This document shows positions 54,320 through 63,645 of a stretch of 64,000 bases of DNA, piece after piece. The DNA is from Pseudomonas orientalis (GTDB lineage: Bacteria > Pseudomonadota > Gammaproteobacteria > Pseudomonadales > Pseudomonadaceae): NCBI RefSeq assembly GCF_022807995.1, contig NZ_CP094351.1, positions 2,883,001 to 2,947,000 of the forward strand, in the 5' to 3' direction. Numbering within the stretch: position 1 is the stretch's first letter; every line of letters starts with the position of its first letter. The notes under the pieces are model-generated. The model was not told the origin of the DNA, did not search any database, and saw only the letters and a list, made by a program, of their open reading frames with translations. The translations under genes and the position numbers were made by a program.

Positions 54320-56578
54320 TCAGGTCGTTGGCGACCACCATTTGGGCAGCAACTGCCTCACCCGCGCCTCACCAAAGCGATCATCGATCAACATCACCAA
54401 GCCCCGGTCGTGCTGGCTGCGAATCACCCTCCCCGCCGCCTGCACCACTTTCTGGATACCGGGATACAAATAGGTGTAGTCATAGCCCGCGCCAAAGATC
54501 GCGCCCATGCGTGCTTTGATCTGTTCATTCACCGGATTGAGCTGCGGCAGGCCCAGGGTGGCGATAAACGCCCCGATCAGGCGCGCGCCGGGCAAATCGA
54601 TGCCTTCGCCAAAGGCGCCGCCGAGCACGGCGAAACCCACGCCCTGGCTGTGCACGGTGAACTGGTCCAGAAAGGCCTGGCGTTCAGCCTCGGCCATGCC
54701 ACGCGATTGCAACCACAGCGCGATCTGCGGATGCCGCTCGGCCAGCAGCTGCGCCACTTGTTGCAGGTAATCGAAACTGGAGAAAAACGCGAGGTAGTTG
54801 CCGGGTTGCTCGGCGAACTGCCGGGCGATCAACTCCACGATGGGTTCCAGCGATGCCTGGCGGTGCACGAAGCGCGTGGAGATGCGCTCGACAATGCTCA
54901 CCTGCAATTGCTCGGCCTTGAATGGCGACTCGACGTCGACCCAGGCGGTGTCCGCCGGCAGCCCGAGCAAGTCGGCGTAGTAGTGGCGCGGGCTCAGGGT
55001 CGCGGAAAACAGCACGCTGCTGCGCGCGGCCGTCAACCGGGGCCGGATGAATTCGGCCGGCACCACATTGCGCAGGCACAGGGTCGAGCTGCTGCGCTTG
55101 GCACTGAATTGACGCTTGCTGATATCGAAGATGAAGTGTTCGTTAAAAAGCTCGGACACCTTGGAAAACTGCAGCGCTTCAAAGTAGAAGGCTTGCAGGT
55201 CGCCATTGAGGGCTTCGGGATGGTCGTTGAAGTAATCGCCCATCGCGCTGGCACACAGGCTCAGGGCCTGGAGCAGCTTGTCGGGTTTGGCCGCGTACGC
55301 CTGATACGGCGCGAGCTGGTCCTTGTGCAGTGCATTCCACTCTCGGTTCAGGCGCTGCAAGGGCTTTTTCAGCGGCTCGGGGGCGCTGTCGCGGACCGTC
55401 TTGAGGCTGTACTGATCGAGGCTGGCGCTGTACATCGAACGGGCGCGCTCGACCAGGTTATGCGCTTCGTCCACCAGCACGGCGACGCGCCACTGATTGA
55501 GCTGCGCCAGGCCGAAGAGCATGGCGCCGAAGTCAAAATAGTAGTTGTAGTCGGCAACCACCACGTCGGTCCAGCGCGCCATTTCCTGGCTCAGGTAATA
55601 CGGGCAGACGTCGTGGGCCAGCGCCACCTCCCGCAGGTGCCGCTGATCGAGCAGGCGAACCCTGGCCGCTGCCTGGCGGGCGGCGGGCAAACGATCGTAA
55701 AAGCCCTTGGCCAATGGACACGAGTCGCCATGGCAGGCTTTGTCCAGGTGCTCGCAGGCCTTGTCCCGGGCCACCAGCTCCAGCACCCGCAAGGACAGCT
55801 CGGGACTGCTGTCGTACAGCACCTGGGCCGCATCCAGCGCCAGCTTGCGGCCCGGGGTCTTGGCAGTGAGGAAAAACACCTTGTCCAACTGCTGCGGTGC
55901 CAGGGCCTTGAGCATTGGAAACAGCGTGCCGACGGTCTTGCCGATGCCGGTCGGCGCCTGGGCCATCAGGCAGCGGCCGGTGCTGACCGCCTTGTAGACC
56001 GACTCGGCCAGGGAACGCTGGCCGCTGCGAAACTCGGCGTGGGGAAACGCCAGGCCTTGCGCGTCGCGGTTGCGCGCCTCGCGGTGCTGCATCTGCTGGT
56101 GGGCCCACTCGAGAAACAACGCACATTGCTGGTTGAAGAAGCGCTCCAGGTCAGGCGCGGCAAAGCGCTGCTTGAGCAGAGTTTCGCCCTCGCCGACGAT
56201 GTCGAAATACACCAGCGCCAGCTCGATCTCGTCGAGCCCGAGCTTCTGGCACATCAACCAGCCATAGACCTTGACCTGGGCCCAATGCAATTGCCGATGG
56301 TTGGCGGGCTGAGTCTTAAGGTCGCCACGATAGGTCTTTACCTCTTCGAGGCGGTTGCTGTCCGGGTCATAGCCGTCCGCCCTGCCCCGCACCTTGAGTT
56401 GCTGGTACTCACCCTCAAGCGCCACTTCGTTCTGGTAATGCGCGCTGCGCCGCGACGCCACCGTGCGATGGCCGACGATGCCTTCCTGGGCACTGGGCGA
56501 CGGGGTAAAGCGCAGGTCCAGGTCACCGACCTTGGCCGTGAACTCGCACAACGCGCGCACCGCGACGCAGTAGCTCAA
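54320..56578 (-). CDS. XPD/DinG-type iron-sulfur DNA helicase with nuclease-like N-terminus
   Basis: A 752-residue superfamily 2 helicase. Walker A is APTGIGKT (208-215), the DEAH box is at 370-373, and four cysteines (275, 282, 287, 325) between them match the XPD/DinG 4Fe-4S cluster. Motif VI appears as VQAAGRVIRSQHDRG. The N-terminal ~180 residues look like a PD-(D/E)XK nuclease fold (GRADGYD with EEVKTYRG). The gene overlaps the upstream FAN1-type nuclease gene by 4 bases. Together they probably process branched or cross-linked DNA in repair. Confidence 0.88.
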   Translation of the reverse strand: MSYCVAVRALCEFTAKVGDLDLRFTPSPSAQEGIVGHRTVASRRSAHYQNEVALEGEYQQLKVRGRADGYDPDSNRLEEVKTYRGDLKTQPANHRQLHWAQVKVYGWLMCQKLGLDEIELALVYFDIVGEGETLLKQRFAAPDLERFFNQQCALFLEWAHQQMQHREARNRDAQGLAFPHAEFRSGQRSLAESVYKAVSTGRCLMAQAPTGIGKTVGTLFPMLKALAPQQLDKVFFLTAKTPGRKLALDAAQVLYDSSPELSLRVLELVARDKACEHLDKACHGDSCPLAKGFYDRLPAARQAAARVRLLDQRHLREVALAHDVCPYYLSQEMARWTDVVVADYNYYFDFGAMLFGLAQLNQWRVAVLVDEAHNLVERARSMYSASLDQYSLKTVRDSAPEPLKKPLQRLNREWNALHKDQLAPYQAYAAKPDKLLQALSLCASAMGDYFNDHPEALNGDLQAFYFEALQFSKVSELFNEHFIFDISKRQFSAKRSSSTLCLRNVVPAEFIRPRLTAARSSVLFSATLSPRHYYADLLGLPADTAWVDVESPFKAEQLQVSIVERISTRFVHRQASLEPIVELIARQFAEQPGNYLAFFSSFDYLQQVAQLLAERHPQIALWLQSRGMAEAERQAFLDQFTVHSQGVGFAVLGGAFGEGIDLPGARLIGAFIATLGLPQLNPVNEQIKARMGAIFGAGYDYTYLYPGIQKVVQAAGRVIRSQHDRGLVMLIDDRFGEARVRQLLPKWWSPTT

Positions 56579-58221
56579 GCGGGCTCTGCCCAGCGCACAT
56601 AGCAGACCGTGACCGGCATCTGGTACTCGCCGCAGAACTCCAGCCAGCGCAATTGGTTGTCCTGCAGGCGGTCGCCTGGGCCCTTGACCTCGATCATGCG
56701 GTAGGTTTTCTGCGCCGGCCAGAACTGGATCAGGTCGGGCATGCCGGTGCGGTTGGCGCGGATATCCAGCAACAGCCGCTCAAACCAGTAGCGCAGGTGT
56801 TCGGCCGGCAAACACATCAGGGCTTGCTCAAGCAGCTCTTCACTGAGCAGGTTCCAGAACACAAAGGGTGATTGAATGCCCCATTTGTCCACGTAACGTT
56901 GGCGGATGGTGGTTTTGTAGCGCTCGTCCCGCAATTGCTCGAAGCACGCGCTGAACAAGGCGGCGCGGCGTTGCTGGAAGTCTTCGCTGTGCAGGTCGGC
57001 GGGACCGCGCTGAAACGGGTGGAAAAACGCGCCGGGCAGCGGCGCGAAGACCACGTCCCAGCACAACAGGCCGAACAGCGAATTGATCAGGCCGTTTTCC
57101 ACGTAGTGCACCGGTGCGTCAGGCTCGCTCAAATGGGCCTGCACGCAATATTCCACCGACATCAGCGGCTCGGGCGGTGTCAGTGCCAGGTCCAGGCGCG
57201 TGACGGCGTGCGGCTTGGCCTTGGGCACCTTCGGCTCACCCAGCTTGCGCCGCAGACGTGGCACTACGCGCAGCAGGTGTTGCTGCTCGGCGGCGCTCTC
57301 CGGCGCCTGTTGCGCGGTAACGGCCAGCGCCATGGCTTGTGCATAGGCCTCCTGGCGTTCCAGTACGCGGATCAACCGTGCGCGCGCGCCGGGATAGGCG
57401 CAGCCGCGATAGATCTGCTCGGCCACACTCAACTCAGCGCTGCGCTCACAGTACTGGCCGATCTGGAACAACAACTTGGCGCGGCGTTTTTCCAGCCAGG
57501 GGTTGTCGGTGTGCAGCGTGGCAATCTGCGTCAGCACCGTTTCCAGCGCCTGGCCCGCCTCAAAAGCCTGCTGGCACTGGTGCAGGAACAAAAAGCCCTC
57601 GACGTCGGCGCGGCTGCGCAGCCCTCGGGACTCGGCGCAGAACGCAACCTTCTCGTAGGTGTAGATCCCCAGGTCCGCCAGCACGAACTCCGACCAGTCC
57701 TGATACAGGTTGCCGAAAAACATCAGACGCAGGCGGTCGCACAGCTCCATCACCGTGAGGCTGTAGAGCACATCCTGCAGGTCGGGGCACCAGAGGGCGA
57801 AGCTGCGGCTTTCGTTGAACTGCGCCGCCAATGGCGCCAGCCAGTCGGATTTGCGGCCCTTGGGCTGCTCGATCCAAGGCTTGAAGGCCATGAGCAGCTC
57901 GCCTTTTTGCAGCAAGCCGAACAGCTCTTCAAAGCCCAGCAGGCAGTGGTCCTCGACCCAACCGGACGCCAGCAATGGCTGCATGGCCGCATGCGGGCAA
58001 CCGATTTCCAGGTAGTTGAGCTTGCCTCCACGAAAATGCACGCCCTTGCGCATGACCATGCGCACCAATAACGCCTGTGACGCCTGCGGCAACCTGTCGA
58101 ATTGCTGAATGAACTGCAATTCGTCCGCGTCGAGCAGATCGGCATAGCGCTGCGCCAACCACATCAGCACTTGGCGGAAGTTGTGCAGGTAATACAAGGG
58201 GTCTTCGAGGGGGTTAGCCAT
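56575..58221 (-). CDS. FAN1-type VRR-NUC nuclease
   Basis: A 548-residue protein laid out like P. aeruginosa FAN1: an N-terminal DNA-binding part, a TPR-like helical middle, and a C-terminal VRR-NUC domain with GMPDLIQFWP and EVKGPGDRLQDNQLRWLE. FAN1 is a structure-specific 5' flap nuclease used in interstrand cross-link repair. ATG 58221 gives MANPLEDPLYYLHNF. Coupled by ATGA-type overlap with a Fe-S helicase gene. Confidence 0.9.
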   Translation of the reverse strand: MANPLEDPLYYLHNFRQVLMWLAQRYADLLDADELQFIQQFDRLPQASQALLVRMVMRKGVHFRGGKLNYLEIGCPHAAMQPLLASGWVEDHCLLGFEELFGLLQKGELLMAFKPWIEQPKGRKSDWLAPLAAQFNESRSFALWCPDLQDVLYSLTVMELCDRLRLMFFGNLYQDWSEFVLADLGIYTYEKVAFCAESRGLRSRADVEGFLFLHQCQQAFEAGQALETVLTQIATLHTDNPWLEKRRAKLLFQIGQYCERSAELSVAEQIYRGCAYPGARARLIRVLERQEAYAQAMALAVTAQQAPESAAEQQHLLRVVPRLRRKLGEPKVPKAKPHAVTRLDLALTPPEPLMSVEYCVQAHLSEPDAPVHYVENGLINSLFGLLCWDVVFAPLPGAFFHPFQRGPADLHSEDFQQRRAALFSACFEQLRDERYKTTIRQRYVDKWGIQSPFVFWNLLSEELLEQALMCLPAEHLRYWFERLLLDIRANRTGMPDLIQFWPAQKTYRMIEVKGPGDRLQDNQLRWLEFCGEYQMPVTVCYVRWAEPA

Positions 58222-58324
58222 GGCACAAAGCAATCAACTACTGGTTATGCATACAGAGTGACGTCGCCAACGCGTTGTTGCAATCAGTAATAGATAAATG
58301 GCGCCTGCAACTTTTTGAAAAAAA

Positions 58325-58383
58325 GCGATCAGATGAGGGAGCTGATCGCGTAACATTTAGGCCCCGCAGCCAGACGCTGCGGG
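58325..58383 (+). promoter_or_regulatory. Two tandem hairpins in the leader of the lipoprotein gene
   Basis: GCGATCAG/CTGATCGC (58325-58332 and 58342-58349) makes a perfect 8-bp stem, and CCCGCAG/CTGCGGG (58363-58369 and 58377-58383) a 7-bp stem followed by ACTTTTC. The second could be a weak terminator or attenuator. No known riboswitch pattern is recognised. Confidence 0.5.
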
Positions 58384-58415
58384 ACTTTTCAGGGTTAAAG
58401 GTAAGGGTAATGAAC

Positions 58416-58634
58416 ATGAAGAATTTGGGTCTGCCGCTGGTTGCACTCACTTTTCTGGTATTGGCCGGTTGCTCCACGCAAACGGTGGTCACGTTGCAAA
58501 ACGGCACACAGTATCTGACCAAGGACACACCCAACGCCAAGACCGCCGATGGCTTCTATGAATTCACCGACATCGCCGGCAAGCGTATTCGTATCAAGGC
58601 CGATGATGTGGCGACGGTGCGCAAGGAACAATAA
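58416..58634 (+). CDS. YgdI/YgdR-like small lipoprotein (DUF903)
   Basis: A 72-residue lipoprotein. MKNLGLPLVALTFLVLAGC gives a lipobox with Cys19, then a small SH3-like beta domain with VVTLQNGTQYLTKDTP and RIRIKADDVATV, the DUF903 pattern. AAGGG stands 8 bases before ATG 58416; an ATG 6 bases upstream is also possible. Such lipoproteins are abundant stress- or envelope-related proteins of unknown exact role. A pair of hairpins precedes the gene. Confidence 0.85.
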   Translation: MKNLGLPLVALTFLVLAGCSTQTVVTLQNGTQYLTKDTPNAKTADGFYEFTDIAGKRIRIKADDVATVRKEQ

Positions 58635-58657
58635 TTTCAGGCTGGCCTATATCAAAT

Positions 58658-58744
58658 GTGGGAGGGGGCTTGCCCCCGATAGCGGTGGGTCAGCTACACA
58701 TAAGCAGGCTGATACACCCCAATCGGGGGCAAGCCCCCTCCCAC
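58658..58744. repeat. REPIN, GTGGGAGGGGG type
   Basis: Inverted pair of GTGGGAGGGGGCTTGCCCCC between the convergent lipoprotein and lipase genes. Confidence 0.9.
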
Positions 58745-58766
58745 AGTTTTAACCGCGTTCCAATAG

Positions 58767-60191
58767 TCAGCCGATCATAATCCCCTCCCCCGACACACTG
58801 CTCACACCCACCAGCGTTACCGAGTCAGCGCCGAAGCTGATCACGGTATCCCCGCCGACCAGTTTGGCGTGATCGCGATAATCCGCGCTGCCCTGCACAT
58901 CCGTGAACACCAGCTTGTCCGTCGCCTGGTAGCCCACCACGCGATCATTGCCAAAGTGCCCGCTGAACAGGAAGGTGTTATGCCCGCTGCTGTCGCGAAT
59001 GGTGTCATTGCCTTTGCCGCCCTCGATAAAGTCCGCGCCCTTGCCGCCCTGGATCAGGTCGTCGCCGTGACTGCCGATGATGTAGGTATTGCCCTTGTGC
59101 GTTTCGGCATTGCGGTTGAGGTCTTGCACCCAGGTGGTGGCCCGTGCCGGGTCGGACAGGTTGGCGACGATCACCGTTGAGTCACGGCTCATTTGTTCAT
59201 AGAAGCCGGAGTCGAGAATGCGCGCCATGCCATCGCCGTAGCCGGTGGGCAAGTGCGACACCCAGGTCGGCAGGTTGAGGATGGAAAACGGCAGCACGTT
59301 CCACAGGGATGATGCGTAGTGATCGTTGAAGCTGACGATATTGTCGGTGGTGGATTCATAGGGCTTGTCGTGCACGCCCAGGGACGACGGGTTGAACGAT
59401 GCACCATCCAGCGCACGGAACACCGGGTCATTTTCGTAGCCCACGTTCAGCACCTTGTCACCGGCACTTTGGGTCGGTGAGGCATAGGCCACGTAGTTGG
59501 CATCCTTGTAGAAGCCCGACCATTTGCTGTCGCTCAAGTCGGCCAGGCTGTTGACCGCCAGCCCACCGAGGCTGTGGCCGCTGACCAGCACATCCTGGCC
59601 GCTCAGGCCGTGGGCACCGGCAAACTCGGCAACGTTCTCGAGCAAGCCACCGAAGGCTTCGCCGACATAGTTTTTTGCGTAATCCTTGGGCCCGAAGGCA
59701 GCCAGCAGGTCGCTGATCACATCGCCGATGGCGTCACTGATCAGGTGTTCCCGCGGGCCCGACGTACCGCGAAAACCGATGCCGATTTCCTGCAGTGTGC
59801 CGGCGTCATCGTATTTGCCCAGCACCTCGACCTGGGCCGAGGCGTAGCCGGGTTTCTCGCCATAAAATGTCCCCCGGGCGTCCACCTTGCCACTGTAATT
59901 CAGGGCGCTTGCGCTGATCGGCGTCCATCCAGCCGCGTGCACGGCGTCGAGGGCGGCTTTTTCCGAATCGGGGTTCCAGGGGATCCCGCCAATCACCCCC
60001 TGGGCATCGGTGCCGCCGATCATGGCGCTCACCAGCGTGGCCGGCAAGCCCAGGCCCAGGCCATTGTTCTGGTAACCCACGGCAAACCCGTGATCCAGGT
60101 TGTGATAGGCATACAGCGTGATCGCCAGCGCATCGGCGAACACTGTCTTGGAGCCCTCGGTCCCGAGGTTGTTATAGTCAAAGATACCCAT
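58767..60191 (-). CDS. lipA: Family I.3 extracellular lipase
   Basis: A 474-residue true lipase of family I.3, secreted by a type I (AprDEF-type) exporter. The catalytic triad is at the family numbers Ser207 (GHSLGG), Asp255 and His313. RTX calcium-binding repeats occupy about 373-400 (GSHGDDLIQGGKGADFIEGG), and the C-terminal end has the hydrophobic secretion tail (GVSSVSGEGIMIG) with no N-terminal signal peptide. ATG 60191 preceded by GAGAGG gives MGIFDYNNLG. It lies downstream of two autotransporter protease genes, the order found in the P. fluorescens aprX-lipA locus. It hydrolyses milk fat and some polyesters in relatives. Confidence 0.93.
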   Translation of the reverse strand: MGIFDYNNLGTEGSKTVFADALAITLYAYHNLDHGFAVGYQNNGLGLGLPATLVSAMIGGTDAQGVIGGIPWNPDSEKAALDAVHAAGWTPISASALNYSGKVDARGTFYGEKPGYASAQVEVLGKYDDAGTLQEIGIGFRGTSGPREHLISDAIGDVISDLLAAFGPKDYAKNYVGEAFGGLLENVAEFAGAHGLSGQDVLVSGHSLGGLAVNSLADLSDSKWSGFYKDANYVAYASPTQSAGDKVLNVGYENDPVFRALDGASFNPSSLGVHDKPYESTTDNIVSFNDHYASSLWNVLPFSILNLPTWVSHLPTGYGDGMARILDSGFYEQMSRDSTVIVANLSDPARATTWVQDLNRNAETHKGNTYIIGSHGDDLIQGGKGADFIEGGKGNDTIRDSSGHNTFLFSGHFGNDRVVGYQATDKLVFTDVQGSADYRDHAKLVGGDTVISFGADSVTLVGVSSVSGEGIMIG

Positions 60192-60255
60192 GGTACTGCC
60201 TCTCTGTTGTTGGATTTGTCGAGAAAGCGAAAACACCTTTTATCCATCACCCGCT

Positions 60256-60353
60256 GTAGGAGCGAGCTTGCTCGCGAAGATCGTCAACGATGACGCGCTC
60301 TACCTGAACAAACGCGCCGCACTTGAGTTTTTCGCGAGCAAGCTCGCTCCTAC
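60256..60353. repeat. REPIN, GTAGGAGCGAG type
   Basis: Inverted pair of GTAGGAGCGAGCTTGCTCGC between the autotransporter and lipase genes of the same operon direction; it could act as a processing or stability element in the message. Confidence 0.9.
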
Positions 60354-60369
60354 AGTGGTTTTTAACGCG

Positions 60370-63300
60370 TCAGAACGCCCAGTCCAGGCTCAACCCGACG
60401 CCATGCACCTTCTCTTTGCTGGCCAGCAGACCGTTGTAGTCGAAGTTCACCCGTGCATCCTTGCTCAGGGCCAGGCTCACTCGCGCGCCGACCAGGGCGG
60501 CATCACGCACCATCGGTGCGCTTTCCACCGCGAACGAAGGGCCGCCGGAGGCAAACGCCAGGTGCTGCTCGGAGTCGGTGCTGCTCAGGTTGTGCTGCCA
60601 GCCCAGGGTGCCGGACACTTCCAGTTGCTGGTGATCGTTGACGTTGAAGGTTTTCAAGGCGCGCACGCCCAAGGTGCTCAGCACCAGGTCGCGGCTGTCG
60701 TCGCCACTTTTCAGCGCAGCGGCATCGCCCTTCTCTTTGAAGCCGTCCGTGTCCAGGTGCACATAGGCCAGGTTGGCGAATGGCTCAAGCGCCATGGGTT
60801 GCAGGTTGATGCGGTACGCCGCCTCGGTGAACACCTGGGTGCTGTGGGCGTCGACCTTGGCTTTCTGCTTGCCGCTGACGTCGCCGTATTGCAGGTCACG
60901 CTTCACATCGGCGCGGTGCCAGCTGTAGGTCGCACCGCCGCTCAGGCGCCAGGCGCCGATTTCATGCCCGGCATAGGCGCCGAAGTGGTAGCTGTCGACC
61001 GAGGCGCGGCTATGGGTGTCGCTGCCCATGTTCAGCGAGGTATCGCTGTAACCCGCCACCAGGCCGATGCGTGTCGCGTCGTCAAGGGCGCCGTCCACAC
61101 CGGCCAGCATGCCGCCGATGGACGTGGTGTAGCCCGCCGTATCGCTGCGGCTGTCGGTCTTGCCCCACGCCCCCAGCGCTTTTACCCACACATTGCCACG
61201 GCTGTCGATGGCCTGGCTGGTCGCGCCCATTTCACCGTTGCGCAGGCGTTCGCCGACCGCTTCACGCACGTAGCGGCTGTCATTGACCAGTGCAGTCTCC
61301 AGGGCTGGATAGACTTCGCCACTCAGTTGCTGGAACGCGCCTTGTGCCGAGGCCGCCGTCGGGGCCAGCAGCAAGCTTTCATACACGCCGTTGCCCGCGC
61401 CCAATTGCTCGGCGGCTGCGGCGACGGCGCGCTGGTTTGGCGTCGCGGCCACGCTGGCGAAGCTGTTGGTGCGTGCCACATCCAGCTGCACACCGCCCGC
61501 CGCGTAGTTCAAGGTGCCACCGATGAACAGGTAGTCCGGCAGTACCGCACCGAAGCGGCCGTTGATCCCCCCCGCGGCTTGCAGGATGTTGTACTGGCGA
61601 CCGATCAGGCTTTGCGCCTGGGTCGCGCTGAGCAAGGTCGGGCTGTTTTCCAGGGCCAGGGTCACGGTGCCGCCATTGAGCGTGGCGGTGCCGCCGGCGA
61701 CGATGCGGTCGCTGCTGGTAGGCGACAGTTCCACCGCGTACGTCGAGCCCGCCTCAAAGGTGACATTGCCCGCCACGTTCAGCGTACCGATGGAGTTGCC
61801 CGGTGCCACGGTGCCGCCGCTTTTTGCGGTCAGCGAACCGATGCGCCCCGAGCCGCCGACCACGCCGCTCTGGCTGACGGTCACGTCGGAGGTCACCGAG
61901 CCGTTGACCGCCAGCAACCCCTGGTTGACCCGGGTCGGGCCGCTGTAGGTATTGGTGCCGGTCAGCACCAGGGTGCCAATGCCCTGCTTGGTCAGGCCGC
62001 CATGGCCTGCGATGTCGTTGCTCCATACGTCCAGCCCGCAATGCACGTCATTGCACACGCGCTGGGTCGGTTTGCCGGCATCCACCACTGCGCCGATACC
62101 CGGCAAGTCCGCCACGAACTGGCCACTGCCATAGGCGCCGTCGATGCGAAACTCAGCCGGAATATCCTCGGCGGTAATGAACATGCCCGGACCGTTGACT
62201 GCCTTGCCCAGGTTGATCATGCCCCAGCCATACAGCGAGTCGATGCCCGGCGCGCCAAGGTCGGTGGCGGTGGTCTTGAGCAGCGTGGAGATCTGGTCGC
62301 CACTCATGTAGGGGAAACGCTCCATCAGCACCGCCGCACTGCCGGCCACATGAGGCGCGGCCATGGAGGTGCCGTTGAAGTTGGCGTAGTCGTTGGTGAG
62401 GTTGTCCAGGTTGGTGCCGTTGATGATCGAACTGAAAATCTTCGTACCCGGCGCCGACACACAGAAACTCGCCGCATAGCCGCAGCGCGACGAGAAGGTG
62501 CTGATCACGTAGGGGTTGGCGCTCGCGGTGTCCGGGTTCTGCTGCAGGGCCGCCACCGACAGCCAGTTCGGCGCAATCTGCGGCACGAAATACGCCAGTC
62601 CCGAGATCGCGTCGGGGTTGTTGCGGTTGTAGTCGTTACCGGCGGCAAAGATGGTCAGCACACCACTGCGGGCGGCGTCGATCGCACCTTGATAAGCGCC
62701 GCCTGCAATGGTGCCGAGGATCGGCCGGATGTTGTTGAACTGCGCCTGGGCTTCATTGACCGTGAAGTTGGGGAACGCCGGATCGCGACCGCCCTTGGCG
62801 TACTGATCACCGATGCCGATACCCCAGCTGTTGTTGATGATGCGCGCGCCGCTGGCGACCAGTGCATCCCAACCGGCTTTGTACACCGCGCCATCGTTGC
62901 CCAGGATGATCCCGTCTTCCGGGCCCGGGTCGCCGTTTTCGGCACTGATGATCTGTGCGTTGAACGCTACGCCATGCATCGGCCCGCCGTCGCGGTTACC
63001 GGCCGCAATGCCGCCGACGTGGGTGCCGTGGTTGCCCAGCTTGCCGTTGGAGCCCAGGGACGGCGTGCCGTCATAGCGAAACGCATCGCCGGCCTTCACC
63101 GGGATGTACGGGTCGGTGTACTGGCGGATGCCCTCGGTGACGATCGTCACCACTTTGCCGGGGCTGGCGAATTCCGGATGCTGGGCGTACACCGGCTGGT
63201 CGAAGATGCCCAGCTTGACGCCCTTGCCGGTGTAGCCGGCGGCATATGCGGTGTCGGCGTGCACGGCGCCCAGGCCCCAGTCGGCCTTGAATTCATTGCT

Positions 63301-63489
63301 GCGCCAACTGGCGGCGTCGCCCGGTTTGCCGGTTTCCACATAGGGTGCGGCCTGGGCAGTTTGCATGCTTGCGAGGCCGCTGGCCAGGCAGCACAGCAGC
63401 GCGCCGTATGGCACGCGGCTCAATGCCTTGAGCGGGTAGCCCGGGCCTGTGTGGATGGCGATGGTGAACCCTGACTTGCGTTTTTTCAC
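60370..63489 (-). CDS. prtB: Subtilisin-like autotransporter protease (PrtB/PspB type)
   Basis: A 1,039-residue type V secreted serine protease. A long signal peptide (KKRKSGFTIAIHTGPGYPLK to MQTAQA) is followed by an S8 domain with Asp97 (LGIFDQPVY), His154 (GNHGTHVGG), Asn285 and Ser375 (NGTSMAAPHVAG). A short beta-helical stalk shows GTNTYSGPTRVNQGLL and GTVAPGNSIGTLNVAG, and the last ~280 residues form the translocator barrel ending LSLDWAF. The GTG at 63489 has AAGGAAGG 5 bases upstream. It stands between a second autotransporter (partly in the window) and the lipase gene, as in the apr-prt-lip locus. The gene symbol is by position. Confidence 0.92.
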   Translation of the reverse strand: MKKRKSGFTIAIHTGPGYPLKALSRVPYGALLCCLASGLASMQTAQAAPYVETGKPGDAASWRSNEFKADWGLGAVHADTAYAAGYTGKGVKLGIFDQPVYAQHPEFASPGKVVTIVTEGIRQYTDPYIPVKAGDAFRYDGTPSLGSNGKLGNHGTHVGGIAAGNRDGGPMHGVAFNAQIISAENGDPGPEDGIILGNDGAVYKAGWDALVASGARIINNSWGIGIGDQYAKGGRDPAFPNFTVNEAQAQFNNIRPILGTIAGGAYQGAIDAARSGVLTIFAAGNDYNRNNPDAISGLAYFVPQIAPNWLSVAALQQNPDTASANPYVISTFSSRCGYAASFCVSAPGTKIFSSIINGTNLDNLTNDYANFNGTSMAAPHVAGSAAVLMERFPYMSGDQISTLLKTTATDLGAPGIDSLYGWGMINLGKAVNGPGMFITAEDIPAEFRIDGAYGSGQFVADLPGIGAVVDAGKPTQRVCNDVHCGLDVWSNDIAGHGGLTKQGIGTLVLTGTNTYSGPTRVNQGLLAVNGSVTSDVTVSQSGVVGGSGRIGSLTAKSGGTVAPGNSIGTLNVAGNVTFEAGSTYAVELSPTSSDRIVAGGTATLNGGTVTLALENSPTLLSATQAQSLIGRQYNILQAAGGINGRFGAVLPDYLFIGGTLNYAAGGVQLDVARTNSFASVAATPNQRAVAAAAEQLGAGNGVYESLLLAPTAASAQGAFQQLSGEVYPALETALVNDSRYVREAVGERLRNGEMGATSQAIDSRGNVWVKALGAWGKTDSRSDTAGYTTSIGGMLAGVDGALDDATRIGLVAGYSDTSLNMGSDTHSRASVDSYHFGAYAGHEIGAWRLSGGATYSWHRADVKRDLQYGDVSGKQKAKVDAHSTQVFTEAAYRINLQPMALEPFANLAYVHLDTDGFKEKGDAAALKSGDDSRDLVLSTLGVRALKTFNVNDHQQLEVSGTLGWQHNLSSTDSEQHLAFASGGPSFAVESAPMVRDAALVGARVSLALSKDARVNFDYNGLLASKEKVHGVGLSLDWAF

Positions 63490-63538
63490 GGTGACCTTCC
63501 TTAGTTTTCTTATTGCCAGTAGGTGAATCACTTTCTCT

Positions 63539-63625
63539 GTGGGAGGGGGCTTGCCCCCGATAGCGAAGTGTCAGTCGCCGGATGTACTGGCTGACCCGCC
63601 CTCATCGGGGCAAGCCCCCTCCCAC
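63539..63625. repeat. REPIN, GTGGGAGGGGG type
   Basis: Inverted pair of GTGGGAGGGGGCTTGCCCCC between the two tandem autotransporter genes. Confidence 0.9.
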
Positions 63626-63645
63626 ATTTGATGTGTGGTGTGCTT

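Noticed and set aside
54305..56602. Long plus-strand frame opposite the helicase gene
   Set aside because: Shadow of the high-GC helicase gene; no start signal and no recognisable motif, while the minus-strand product has all helicase motifs.
60190..63474. Very long open frame on the plus strand opposite the autotransporter protease
   Set aside because: It is antisense to a gene with a complete S8 triad, signal peptide and barrel, has a composition typical of the mirror of high-GC codons, and shows no domain. It also starts inside the lipase gene and crosses a REPIN.
37872..63625. Impression of CRISPR-like or transposon repeats from recurring GTGGGAGGGGG and GTAGGAGCGAG blocks
   Set aside because: They are isolated inverted pairs between genes, without regular spacers, cas genes or transposases; they fit REPINs.
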